DNA from: Streptomyces echinoruber
Lineage (GTDB): Bacteria; Actinomycetota; Actinomycetes; Streptomycetales; Streptomycetaceae
Length of the DNA: 64,000 nucleotides
Direction of reading: 5' to 3'
Assembly (NCBI RefSeq): GCF_014651135.1
Contig: NZ_BMWH01000002.1
Location: 372,001-436,000 of the forward strand
The position numbers and the translations under genes were made by a program. The notes under the pieces are model-generated. The model saw only the letters and a program-made list of their open reading frames with translations. It was not told where the DNA came from and searched no databases. This document shows positions 26,054-37,379 of the stretch, in pieces (the first letter of the stretch is position 1; each line of letters starts with the position of its first letter).

Positions 26054-27271
26054 CTACGCGCGTCCGTCCGCAGGTGCGGCGGTCAGGTCCCGGCGGCACG
26101 TGTCGTCCCCGTGCACGCACCCGACTGCGTCATATGCGCCAACGCCGATCCGCGCGAGGTTGCGCAGGCTCTCGGTGCCGGGCGTGAAGTACCCGGTGTG
26201 GCCCCGGGCGCCGGCCGCGGACAGCACCCGCGCGCCGAACGCGGGCGAGACCGGGTCGGCGCCGTGGCCCAGGCCGCCGAGCTCCAGGTACGGCACGTCC
26301 TGGATCCAGTCGGTGGGGTTCCGCATCGCCCACACGTGGGCGGCGGTGCCCAGCTGCGCGGCCCGCCGCACCCGCATGCCGGGGCTGCCGGCCACCGCGA
26401 TGTCCGCCACCCGGCGCGGCAGGCCGCGCGCGGCCACCCCGCACACCACCGAGCCGTAGCTGTGGCAGAACAGGGAGACGGGCGCGTGGCCGGGCAGCGC
26501 CCGCACCAGCGCGTTCAGGCGGACGGCGCCCTCCTCGGCGCGCATCGCGGTGGCCGCGTCCACGCCGAGCCCGCTGGGCGCGGTGTAGTCGGCCCAGGCG
26601 ATCACGGCGGTCCGGGCGTCGGGGCGCGCCGCGCGCTCGGCGTCGTACAGCGACTCGGCCATGCCGACGGGCGCCGCGTACCGGCGGTTGGTGCGCTGGA
26701 AGGTGAGCAGGTCGGTGTCGACGCCGGGCACGACGACGGAGACGCGCCGGGCCCGCGTCAGGTCGCCGAAGACCTCGGCGACCCGGCCGGAGCCCTCCGG
26801 GTCGAAGGCGAGGATGTGCCGGCGGGCGCTCATCAGCATGGTGTAGCGGTGCATGCGCCGGCCCGCCTCTTGCTGCCCGGCCGGGGTGAGCCGCGGGTCG
26901 TGCAGGCGGGCGAGCTCGGCCCTGCGGGCCTGCCCGAGCGCGATGCGGTTGGCCTCGTAGCGCAGGGCGACCGGGGCGCCGTTCATGTTGCCGACCGCGA
27001 GCGGGTAGCGGTGGGCGAGGACGGCGCGCTCCCGGGCGGTGAGGGAGGCGAAGAAGCGGGCGATCCGGGCCGGGGCCGCCTGCGGGTCGGGCAGCCGGTG
27101 CCCGCGCAGGCGGCCGTGCTCCCAGGCGGCCACGGAGGCCTGCAGCGCGGTGGTGGCCCGGTGGCCGCGCACGGCCGTCCAGCCGGTGGTCGCGAGCATC
27201 ACGAAGACCACGGCCAGCGCCGCCAGCGCACGCCAGACGTTCGGGGAGGGGGAGGTGTCGAAGGAAGTCAC
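26054..27271 (-). CDS. Membrane-anchored alpha/beta hydrolase (DUF1023 type)
   Basis: A 405-residue protein with one N-terminal anchor (WRALAALAVVFVMLATTGWTAV, about 13-34), an alpha-helical region and a C-terminal alpha/beta hydrolase domain. The nucleophile elbow is CHSYGS; VSVVVPGVDTDL is the oxyanion strand, and AVAGSPGM follows. Candidate acid and His residues lie in the last 80 residues (NPTDWIQD; GHTGYFTP). It would act outside the membrane. Substrate unknown. GTG start at 27271. Confidence 0.83.
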   Translation of the reverse strand: MTSFDTSPSPNVWRALAALAVVFVMLATTGWTAVRGHRATTALQASVAAWEHGRLRGHRLPDPQAAPARIARFFASLTARERAVLAHRYPLAVGNMNGAPVALRYEANRIALGQARRAELARLHDPRLTPAGQQEAGRRMHRYTMLMSARRHILAFDPEGSGRVAEVFGDLTRARRVSVVVPGVDTDLLTFQRTNRRYAAPVGMAESLYDAERAARPDARTAVIAWADYTAPSGLGVDAATAMRAEEGAVRLNALVRALPGHAPVSLFCHSYGSVVCGVAARGLPRRVADIAVAGSPGMRVRRAAQLGTAAHVWAMRNPTDWIQDVPYLELGGLGHGADPVSPAFGARVLSAAGARGHTGYFTPGTESLRNLARIGVGAYDAVGCVHGDDTCRRDLTAAPADGRA

Positions 27272-27501
27272 TGGGAGGACACACTAGGAGAACGAACCGG
27301 TCTCGCGTGAATCGAGTGACAGGGATCACGTTTCGACCGCGGGGCCGACGGTCACCGGTCCGCCCCGCTCACCGCCCGCCTGCCTGCGTCTTCCGCGTCG
27401 GCCGCCGGCCGCCTGTCCGCGCCTTCCGCGCCTTCCGCGTCTTCCGTGTCGGCCGACGGCCCGCCCGCGCCCCCCGCCCCGGTCCCGCGCCGGTCAGCCC
27501 G
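27272..27501. other. Short-repeat intergenic region
   Basis: No gene is apparent. About 27385-27460 holds degenerate copies of GCGTCTTCCGCGTCGGCCG-like sequence. Nothing else recognisable. Confidence 0.4.
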
Positions 27502-28161
27502 TCAGTCCGCGCGCCAGTGCCCGGTCAGCGCCGGGCCCACCTGGTCGAGGTAGGCCGCCGTCAGCGTCCGGATCGCCGCCAGGCTGAAGTCCTCGCCGGT
27601 GCTCCACTGCCGTTCGGTGACCCGCATCACCCCGCCGAAGACGGCCACCGCCAGCCGCGGCCGGGGATCGGTCGCCACGTCGACGCCCTCCCGCTCGGCC
27701 AGCAGGCGCGCGAGGCGCTCCTCGATCTCCGCCGAGCGGCGCAGGTGCGCGGCGAGCAGCACCGGCGTCGACTCGATCAGCCGGTACATGCGCAGGTACA
27801 GCTCCACCGGCACGACCGACTCGACGGCCTCGCGCAGGGTGTCCCAGCCCTCCAGCACGGCCCGGCGCAGCGCCTCCATGGGCGCCTCGTGCGGCGGGCG
27901 CGAGCGCAGGGCGGCGAGGAAGTGCTCCTCGGCCAGGGCCTGGACGGCGAAGGCGGCCTCCTCCTTGCCGGGGAAGTAGCGGAAGAAGGTGCGCTGCGAG
28001 ACCTCGGCGGCCTCGGCGATCTCGTCGACGGTCGTCCGCTCGTAGCCCTGGGTGGTGAACAGCTCCAGGGCGGTGCGCAGCAGGGTGTCCCGGGTGCGCC
28101 TCTTCTTGCGTTCGCGCAGCCCCGGCCGCGGCGCCGGACGTGCGATCTCCGCCGTGTCCAT
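27502..28161 (-). CDS. TetR-family transcriptional repressor
   Basis: A 219-residue regulator. The N-terminal DNA-binding domain is classical: RDTLLRTALELFTTQGYERTTVDEIAEAAEVSQRTFFRYFPGKEE. The rest is the helical ligand-binding/dimer domain, of the type with a C-terminal MftR-like region. It is divergent from an MFS exporter gene with only 111 bp between starts, and is the likely drug-responsive repressor of that exporter. Confidence 0.92.
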   Translation of the reverse strand: MDTAEIARPAPRPGLRERKKRRTRDTLLRTALELFTTQGYERTTVDEIAEAAEVSQRTFFRYFPGKEEAAFAVQALAEEHFLAALRSRPPHEAPMEALRRAVLEGWDTLREAVESVVPVELYLRMYRLIESTPVLLAAHLRRSAEIEERLARLLAEREGVDVATDPRPRLAVAVFGGVMRVTERQWSTGEDFSLAAIRTLTAAYLDQVGPALTGHWRAD

Positions 28162-28235
28162 GGGTCCTCTCCAACCGGTCCTACCCGCTCAGGGTAGAGG
28201 CGGATGTTCTGTCAGTGACCGACTGGTGAACCGGT

Positions 28236-28265
28236 TTGTCAACTGTCAGCGGCTGTCACTAGCCT
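28236..28265 (+). promoter_or_regulatory. Promoter of the MFS exporter, probably leaderless
   Basis: A -35 TTGTCA (28236-28241) and -10 TAGCCT (28260-28265) with an 18-bp spacer precede the ATG at 28273 by just 7 nt, so transcription should begin at or beside the start codon. No Shine-Dalgarno site is present. Repeated CTGTCA/TGTCAC motifs here and at 28208-28216 could be TetR half-sites. Confidence 0.55.
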
Positions 28266-28272
28266 CGAACGC

Positions 28273-29886
28273 ATGACTGGTCAGACCGCCATCGAAGCGA
28301 CGGGCCCGGGGGGCGCGGCCGGCTCGTCCGGCTCGACGCCGCCCAGGGGGCTGCGCGGCCACCCCTGGATCACTCTCGTCACCGTCGCCGTCGGGGTCAT
28401 GATGGTGGCCCTCGACGGCACCATCGTCGCCATCGCCAACCCCGCCATCCAGAAGGACCTGGACGCCAGCTTCTCGGACGTCCAGTGGATCACCAACGGC
28501 TACTTCCTCGCCCTGGCGGTCACCCTGATCACCGCGGGCAAGCTCGGCGACCGCTTCGGCCACCGCCAGACCTTTCTCGTCGGCGTGACCGGCTTCGCCG
28601 CCTCCTCCGGCGCCATCGGCCTGTCCCACTCCATCGCCCTGGTCGTCTCCTTCCGGGTGCTGCAGGGCCTGTTCGGGGCGCTGCTGATGCCGGCCGCGCT
28701 CGGCCTGCTGCGGGCCACCTTCCCGGCCGAGCGGCTCAACATGGCCATCGGCATCTGGGGCATGGTCATCGGCGCCTCCACCGCGGGCGGCCCGATCCTC
28801 GGCGGCGTCCTCGTCGAGCACGTCAACTGGCAGTCGGTGTTCTTCATCAACGTGCCCGTCGGCGCCCTCGCGCTGGTCCTGGGCCTGCTGATCCTCCTCG
28901 ACCACCGCGCCGAGAACGCCCCGCGCTCCTTCGACCTGCTCGGCATCGCCCTGCTGTCGGCCGCGATGTTCTGCCTGGTGTGGGCCCTCATCAAGGCCCC
29001 CACCTGGGGCTGGGGCGACGGGCGGACGTGGGCCTTCATCGGCGCCTCCGTCGTCGGCTTCGCCCTGTTCGCCTTCTGGGAGACGAAGGTGCGCGAGCCG
29101 CTGATCCCGCTGGCGCTGTTCCGCTCCGTGCCCCTGTCCGCGGGGGTCGTGCTGATGGTCCTCATGGCCATCGCCTTCATGGGCGGCCTGTTCTTCGTCA
29201 CCTTCTACCTGCAGAACGTGCACGGCATGAGCCCGGTCGACGCCGGCCTGCACCTGCTGCCGCTCACCGGCATGATGATCGTCGGCTCCCCGCTGGCCGG
29301 CGCCCTCATCACCCGGCTCGGCCCGCGCATCCCGCTCGCGGGCGGCATGATCTGCACCGCGGTCGCCATGTACGGCATGTCGACGCTCGAGGCGGACACC
29401 GGCGGCGGCGTGATGTCCCTGTGGTTCGCGCTGCTCGGCCTCGGCCTCGCCCCGGTCATGGTCGGCGCCACCGAGGTCATCGTCGGCAACGCGCCGATGG
29501 AGCTCTCCGGCGTCGCCGGCGGCCTCCAGCAGGCCGCCATGCAGATCGGCGGCAGCCTCGGCACGGCCGTGCTGGGCGCCGTGATGGCCTCCAAGGTGGA
29601 CCACGCCCTGCCCGGCAACTGGACGCGCGCGGGTCTGCCGCGGCTCACCCCGGCCCAGCTCGACCAGGCGTCCGAGGCGGTCCAGGTCGGTGTCGCGCCG
29701 GTGCCGAAGGGCACGCCCGGGCCGATCGCCGCGAAGGTCACGGCCGTCGCGCACGACACCTTCATGTCCGGCATGAGCCTGGCCTCGCTCGTCGCGGCCG
29801 GGGTCGCGGCCGTGGCCGTGCTGGTCGCCCTGCTGACCAAGCGCGGCGAGAACGCGCAGGCGGGCGCGGGCGTCGGGCACATCTGA
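28273..29886 (+). CDS. MFS drug exporter, DHA2 (14-helix) family
   Basis: A 537-residue antiporter of the EmrB/QacA type. Visible signatures are motif D1 in ALDGTIVAIANPAI (helix 1), GKLGDRFGHRQTF (motif A between helices 2 and 3), RVLQGLFGALLMPAALG (motif B) and GPILGGVLVEHVNWQSVFFINVPVG (motif C). About 14 hydrophobic segments follow. It is probably repressed by the divergent TetR protein and exports amphipathic drugs; the specific substrate is unknown. Confidence 0.92.
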   Translation: MTGQTAIEATGPGGAAGSSGSTPPRGLRGHPWITLVTVAVGVMMVALDGTIVAIANPAIQKDLDASFSDVQWITNGYFLALAVTLITAGKLGDRFGHRQTFLVGVTGFAASSGAIGLSHSIALVVSFRVLQGLFGALLMPAALGLLRATFPAERLNMAIGIWGMVIGASTAGGPILGGVLVEHVNWQSVFFINVPVGALALVLGLLILLDHRAENAPRSFDLLGIALLSAAMFCLVWALIKAPTWGWGDGRTWAFIGASVVGFALFAFWETKVREPLIPLALFRSVPLSAGVVLMVLMAIAFMGGLFFVTFYLQNVHGMSPVDAGLHLLPLTGMMIVGSPLAGALITRLGPRIPLAGGMICTAVAMYGMSTLEADTGGGVMSLWFALLGLGLAPVMVGATEVIVGNAPMELSGVAGGLQQAAMQIGGSLGTAVLGAVMASKVDHALPGNWTRAGLPRLTPAQLDQASEAVQVGVAPVPKGTPGPIAAKVTAVAHDTFMSGMSLASLVAAGVAAVAVLVALLTKRGENAQAGAGVGHI

Positions 29887-30385
29887 GGGCGACACGTCCG
29901 AGGGCGGCCGCCTGCGGCTTCCCGCCGCGGGCGGGCACCCGTGGGCGGGCGACCCACGGATAGGCACCCGTGGGCGGGCACCCATGGGCGGCGGACGGCC
30001 GTCCGCCGCCCACCGGCCGGACCGGCCGGTGGGGAAACCGGCCTGTGGGGAAATGAGAGAAATTCACCTATTTGGGTGACTCTGTTCAAGATCCCTCGCC
30101 TCCGGCGCGCGCCGCAGGTCACAGTGGGTCACGTCCTCCGCAGGGCATGGGGACGGATCGCTGCGGCGCGCTGCTGGAGGGGGGCAGCGCGCGGGCAGCG
30201 CCCTCTCCCGCCCGGAACATGGGGACTCCCGCCCGGGACGTGGGGGCTCCCGCCCGGGACACCAGGAAGAGCACGGCCGCCGAGGCGGAAAAAAGTACGG
30301 CCGTCAAGGATTGCCCGCCAGGGCCGGGGTACCCGCACCAGTATCACGGAGAACCCGAACTGGCCGCACGGCCAAGGGAGTTGAT
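29887..30385. other. 500-bp gene-free region
   Basis: No convincing gene. The left part has repeats of CCCGTGGGCGGGCGACC-like sequence and a large inverted repeat around 29990-30020 (GGCGGCGGACGGCC/GTCCGCCGCC). An AT-richer patch at 30050-30100 may hold a promoter. Near 30205-30262 is a triplicated CCCGCCCGGRACRT element. Confidence 0.4.
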
Positions 30386-30694
30386 ATGGCGGGCTTGGGG
30401 CACGGAACGCGCGGGTACCCCCGCTCACGTGGCCGGACGGGGTCACGGACCGGGCCGGACCGCGCGACACTCGGGATCATCGGGGCCATCTGCGCCGTCG
30501 CCGGATTCTTCGCGCTGAGCATCGTCCTCGGCCCGGTGGCGGTCGTCTGCGGCCGGCTGGCCATGGGTCGCGCCTGGGCGGGCGGCCGCGGCAACCTGCC
30601 GGCCCTGATCGCTCTCGTGCTGGGCGCCATCGACACCCTCCTGGCGGTCGTCCGGCTGATCGGAGCCGCGGCTTCGGGCAGCCCGGTGTTCTGA
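30386..30694 (+). CDS. Small DUF4190-like membrane protein
   Basis: A 102-residue protein with a basic Arg/Gly-rich N-terminus and two hydrophobic segments (LGIIGAICAVAGFFALSIVLGPVAVVCG and LPALIALVLGAIDTLLAVVRLIGAA), spaced as in DUF4190 proteins. AAGGGAG lies 5 nt upstream of the ATG at 30386. Function unknown. Confidence 0.78.
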   Translation: MAGLGHGTRGYPRSRGRTGSRTGPDRATLGIIGAICAVAGFFALSIVLGPVAVVCGRLAMGRAWAGGRGNLPALIALVLGAIDTLLAVVRLIGAAASGSPVF

Positions 30695-30762
30695 CCGGAT
30701 CCGGTCCGGGGCCGCGGCCCCCGGCGGGCATCCGCCGGGGGCCCGCCCGTGCGCCGGTGTGC

Positions 30763-31506
30763 TCACCGCCGCAGCTCCTCCGCCCGTTCGGAGAGCAGGG
30801 CGACCTCCGCCCGCAGCGCGCGGACCTCCTCCGCCAGCCTCTCGATGGCCTCGGTCTGCCGCCGCTCCGCCATGTCGTCCCGCTCGAACCGGGCGATGAA
30901 CCATGTGGCGATGTTCGCGGTCACCACACCCAGCAGCGCGATGCCGGACAGCATCAGCCCGACGGCCAGCATCCGCCCCAGTCCGGTCGTCGGCGCGTGG
31001 TCCCCGTACCCGACGGTCGTCATCGTCGTGAACGACCACCACACCGCGTCGCCCAGCGTCTTGATGTTCCCGTTCGGCGCGTTCCGCTCCACCGACAGCA
31101 CCGCCAGCGAGCCGAACATCAGCAGCCCCACCACGGACCCGGCGACATACGTGGTCAGCCGGATCTGTGAGGCCATCCGCGCCCGCCGCCCGACGAGCAG
31201 CAGCGTCGCCACGACCCGCAGCAGCCGCAGCGGCTGCAGCAGCGGCAGCAGCACCGCGCACAGGTCGAGCCAGTGCGTGCGCACGAACTCCCGGCGCCGC
31301 GGGGTCAGCGCCAGCCGGACCAGGTAGTCCACGGCGAACGCGCCCCACACCGCCCACTCCGTCACCGTGCAGGCGAGCGTGACCGGCCGGCTCGCGGCGC
31401 TGTCCACGATCGGCACGGCGTAGGCCAGCGCGAAGACCACCGCCAGCGCCAACAGGGGCCGCTGGGTGCGCCGTTCCCAGCGGGCCTGGGCCGAGTCTTC
31501 CCTCAT
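30763..31506 (-). CDS. Potassium channel, voltage-gated-like topology
   Basis: A 247-residue channel subunit. The selectivity filter TVGYGD lies in AVWWSFTTMTTVGYGDHAP, framed by an outer helix (TTYVAGSVVGLLMFGSLAVL) and an inner helix (MLAVGLMLSGIALLGVVTANIATWF). Three hydrophobic segments and an Arg-containing segment (PLRLLRVVATLLLVGRRAR) precede it, so it has more than the two helices of KcsA, but the S4 charge series is sparse. The C-terminus is a coiled coil (QTEAIERLAEEVRALRAEVALLSERAEEL) that would tetramerise the channel. Confidence 0.9.
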   Translation of the reverse strand: MREDSAQARWERRTQRPLLALAVVFALAYAVPIVDSAASRPVTLACTVTEWAVWGAFAVDYLVRLALTPRRREFVRTHWLDLCAVLLPLLQPLRLLRVVATLLLVGRRARMASQIRLTTYVAGSVVGLLMFGSLAVLSVERNAPNGNIKTLGDAVWWSFTTMTTVGYGDHAPTTGLGRMLAVGLMLSGIALLGVVTANIATWFIARFERDDMAERRQTEAIERLAEEVRALRAEVALLSERAEELRR

Positions 31507-31582
31507 GGGGGCATCGTAAAGAAAACGTAAGGGCGGCGGAGCTGCGCGCTCCGCCGCCCCGCGGCACCGGGACCGCGCGGCG

Positions 31583-34330
<2,748 letters not shown>

Positions 34331-34771
34331 GCTGTTCCTTACCTGTCGGAGGGCGACATTTTCTGGGTTTCTCGGGGTGTCGTGGGACTTCGGGGGGAGT
34401 CTGGGGCTGGACCTGAGCTGTTCCCCATCGTGTACCTCGCGGAAGCGAAACGACATCTCTACCGAGAGGTAACCCGGGAACCGGCCGGGCTCCCCTCCAC
34501 CCGGGCCGGGTTCCCCCGCGTCCGGGCTCGTCCGTGCTCATTCGGGCCGGGTTCCCAAAGTCGCAAAGCGGGCACAACGCCGTGGTGTGCGTCACCGCGG
34601 AGCGCGATACCGTGTCAGGAGTTGCGGCGACCCGGCCCGGATCGTCACCGTTTCGACGGTCCGAACCGCCGGGTACTTGCGCGATCCGCCCCGCCCGTGT
34701 GGACTACGGCCAATGCTTCGCGCACGCGCGTGGCTGAAGACCTATATCGCAACATCACCAGGAGGCAACCC
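34331..34771. other. Divergent promoter region of aceE and DUF3052 gene
   Basis: 441 bp without a gene. Three copies of a CCGGGYCGGGTTCCC-like element lie around 34478-34555. The DUF3052 side carries a strong AGGAGG ribosome site (34760s). No clear operator was identified. Confidence 0.5.
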
Positions 34772-35209
34772 GTGAGCGCGACCGCGGACCACGCGGAGGA
34801 GCGGACGAACCCTGCCGTGAGGCTGGGGTTCCAGCCCGGGCAGGTGGTCCAGGAGATCGGCTACGACGAAGACGTCGACCAGGAGCTCCGCGAGGCCATC
34901 GAGGACCTGATCGGCAGCGAGCTCGTCGACGAGGACTACGACGACGTGGCCGACGCCGTGGTGCTGTGGTTCCGCGACGAGGACGGCGACCTGACGGACG
35001 CGCTGGTGGACGCCACCACGTACGTCGAGGAGGGCGGCGCGATCCTGCTGCTCACGCCGAAGACCGGCCGGGACGGCTACGTGGAGCCCAGCGACATCTC
35101 TGAAGCCGCGACGACGGCGGGTCTGTCGGCGAGCAAGAGCGTCAGTGTGGGCAAGGACTGGAGCGGCTCGCGTCTGGTGACGCCGAAGGCCGCCAAGTCC
35201 AAGCGGTGA
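34772..35209 (+). CDS. DUF3052 family protein
   Basis: A 145-residue acidic, cytoplasmic protein, conserved across actinobacteria and usually found between aceE and a peroxiredoxin gene as here. It shows RLGFQPGQVVQEIGYDEDVDQELREAIEDLIGSELVDEDY and a Rossmann-like core (DAVVLWFRDEDGDLTDALVDATTYVEEGGAILLLTPKTG). GTG start with AGGAGG 7 nt upstream, implying strong translation. Function unknown. Confidence 0.88.
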   Translation: MSATADHAEERTNPAVRLGFQPGQVVQEIGYDEDVDQELREAIEDLIGSELVDEDYDDVADAVVLWFRDEDGDLTDALVDATTYVEEGGAILLLTPKTGRDGYVEPSDISEAATTAGLSASKSVSVGKDWSGSRLVTPKAAKSKR

Positions 35210-35331
35210 CGGCTCCGCCCCGGTGAGCGACCCCGGACGGGCCGGCGTTCCCCGGCCCGTCCGCCACCTCTCGGCGGGCGCTGCGTAGGGTGGTCCCACC
35301 CGAACAGCCCACCGAAGGGAAACCGAGGACG

Positions 35332-35790
35332 ATGGCGATCCAGGTCGGCGACAAGGCGCCCGACTTCGAGCTGAAGGACAACCACGGCCGCACCGTACGG
35401 CTCTCGGACTTCCGCGGCAGCAAGAACGTGGTCCTGCTCTTCTACCCCTTCGCCTTCACCGGCGTGTGCACCGGCGAGCTGTGCGAGCTGCGCGACCACC
35501 TGCCGCAGTTCTCCGACCGCGACACCCAGGTGCTCGCCGTCTCCAACGACTCCATCCACACCCTGCGCGTCTTCGCCGAGCAGGAGAACCTGGAGTACCC
35601 GCTGCTCAGCGACTTCTGGCCGCACGGCAACGTCTCCCGCGCCTACGGCGTCTTCGACGAGGACAAGGGCTGCGCCCTGCGCGGGACCTTCATCATCGAC
35701 AAGGAGGGCGTCGTGCGGTGGACCGTCGTCAACGGCCTGCCGGACGCGCGTGACCTGAACGAGTACGTGAAGGCGCTCGACACCCTCTGA
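35332..35790 (+). CDS. Peroxiredoxin (AhpE/BCP-like)
   Basis: A 152-residue thioredoxin-fold peroxidase that reduces hydroperoxides. The active site [13 protein letters not shown] has Thr43 and the peroxidatic Cys46. A second Cys at 51 lies where BCP/PrxQ enzymes carry a resolving Cys, though the overall sequence is closer to the 1-Cys AhpE type (FTGVCTGEL). So an intramolecular disulfide mechanism is possible. ATG 35332 with GAGG upstream. Located after DUF3052 and before the Ter stress cluster. Confidence 0.9.
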   Translation: MAIQVGDKAPDFELKDNHGRTVRLSDFRGSKNVVLLFYPFAFTGVCTGELCELRDHLPQFSDRDTQVLAVSNDSIHTLRVFAEQENLEYPLLSDFWPHGNVSRAYGVFDEDKGCALRGTFIIDKEGVVRWTVVNGLPDARDLNEYVKALDTL

Positions 35791-35915
35791 CGTGTTCGGC
35801 TCCAGGGCCTGCGGGGGGCGGGAACCCGTCACTAGGATCGACTCGTTGATCCGGCATACGGCACACGACGTACGAAACGACGGGGCTCCCCGCCCCCGGA
35901 ACCCAAGGAGGACTC

Positions 35916-36491
35916 GTGGGAGTCAGCCTCAGCAAGGGCGGCAACGTATCGCTGACGAAGGAGGCCCCGGGCCTGACCGCGGTCATCGTCGGTCTGGGGT
36001 GGGACGCCCGCACCACGACCGGCACGGACTTCGACCTGGACGCCAGCGCGCTGCTGCTGAACTCCTCCGGCAAGGTCGTCAGCGACCAGCACTTCGTCTT
36101 CTTCAACAACCTCAAGAGCCCCGACGGCTCCGTGGAGCACACCGGCGACAACCTCACCGGTGAGGGCGAGGGCGACGACGAGCAGATCAAGGTCAACCTC
36201 GCCGGGGTCCCGGCCGAGGTCGACAAGATCGTCTTCCCGGTGTCCATCTACGACGCCGAGAACCGCGGCCAGTCCTTCGGACAGGTGCGCAACGCGTTCA
36301 TCCGCGTCGTCAACCAGGCCAACCAGCAGGAGATCGCCCGCTACGACCTGAGCGAGGACGCCTCCACCGAGACCGCCATGGTCTTCGGTGAGCTCTACCG
36401 GCACGGCGCGGAGTGGAAGTTCCGCGCCATCGGCCAGGGCTACGCCTCGGGCCTGCGCGGCATCGCGCAGGACTTCGGCGTCAACGTCTGA
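35916..36491 (+). CDS. terD: TerD family protein, copy 1
   Basis: A 191-residue calcium-binding stress protein. The TerD fold is evident from [29 protein letters not shown], the acidic [11 protein letters not shown] and [27 protein letters not shown], with [14 protein letters not shown] and [24 protein letters not shown] at the end. The Asp residues are the expected calcium ligands. GTG 35916 follows AAGGAGG. It is followed by a close paralog at 36662; long blocks of the two genes are almost identical at the DNA level. Confidence 0.95.
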   Translation: MGVSLSKGGNVSLTKEAPGLTAVIVGLGWDARTTTGTDFDLDASALLLNSSGKVVSDQHFVFFNNLKSPDGSVEHTGDNLTGEGEGDDEQIKVNLAGVPAEVDKIVFPVSIYDAENRGQSFGQVRNAFIRVVNQANQQEIARYDLSEDASTETAMVFGELYRHGAEWKFRAIGQGYASGLRGIAQDFGVNV

Positions 36492-36661
36492 GCGAGCGGC
36501 CGCAGCACCCACCGCACCCGTCCGGCGCCGCACGCCTTCGTGCGGCGCCGGACGCGCAGGACCACCGGCACACGGCACGACCCGCACAGGGCACGACCCG
36601 CACACGGCACCACCGGCTCCGCTCGGCACCATCTCGCACCGTCTCGGGGAGGACCATCATC

Positions 36662-37237
36662 ATGGGCGTCACGCTCGCCAAGGGGGGCAACGTCTCCCTG
36701 TCCAAGGCCGCACCCAACCTGACCCAGGTGTCGGTCGGGCTCGGCTGGGACGCGCGCTCCACCACCGGCGCACCCTTCGACCTCGACGCCAGCGCGCTGC
36801 TGTGCCAGGGCGGGCGGGTGCTGGGCGACGAGTGGTTCGTCTTCTACAACAACCTCAAGAGCCCCGACGGCTCCGTGGAGCACACCGGCGACAATCTCAC
36901 CGGTGAGGGCGAGGGCGACGACGAGACGATCCTGGTCGACCTCTCCCGGGTGCCGGCGCAGTGCGACAAGATCGTCTTCCCGGTCTCCATCCATCTGGCC
37001 GACGAGCGCCGCCAGACCTTCGGCCAGGTCAGCAACGCCTTCATCCGCGTCGTCAACCAGGCCGACGGCCAGGAGCTGGCCCGCTACGACCTGAGCGAGG
37101 ACGCCTCCACCGAGACCGCCATGATCTTCGGTGAGCTCTACCGCTACCAGGGCGAGTGGAAGTTCCGGGCCGTCGGACAGGGGTACGCATCCGGTCTGCG
37201 CGGCATCGCCCTCGACTTCGGGGTGAACGTCGCGTAG
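36662..37237 (+). CDS. terD: TerD family protein, copy 2
   Basis: A 191-residue paralog of the preceding gene with the same TerD features ([51 protein letters not shown]). It differs in having two Cys (LLCQGG; AQCDKIV). The 170-bp spacer from copy 1 contains ACGACCCGCAC-type short repeats and no gene. A tandem duplication kept similar by gene conversion explains the pair. ATG 36662 has GGGGAGGA upstream. Confidence 0.95.
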   Translation: MGVTLAKGGNVSLSKAAPNLTQVSVGLGWDARSTTGAPFDLDASALLCQGGRVLGDEWFVFYNNLKSPDGSVEHTGDNLTGEGEGDDETILVDLSRVPAQCDKIVFPVSIHLADERRQTFGQVSNAFIRVVNQADGQELARYDLSEDASTETAMIFGELYRYQGEWKFRAVGQGYASGLRGIALDFGVNVA

Positions 37238-37379
37238 GTGCCGGCCGAGGGGGCCCCGCCCGCTCCGCGACCTACAAGCACTCTAAACTTCGGGGTCAAC
37301 GTTGAGTAAAGCCGAGTGCGGCGCGGGGGGTTCTCCCTCCAGCTCCGCCCGGGGACCCCGACACACGATTGGGTAGCCA

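Noticed and set aside
34331..34456. N-terminal extension of aceE
   Set aside because: No similarity to AceE, and a good ribosome site serves the GTG at 34330.
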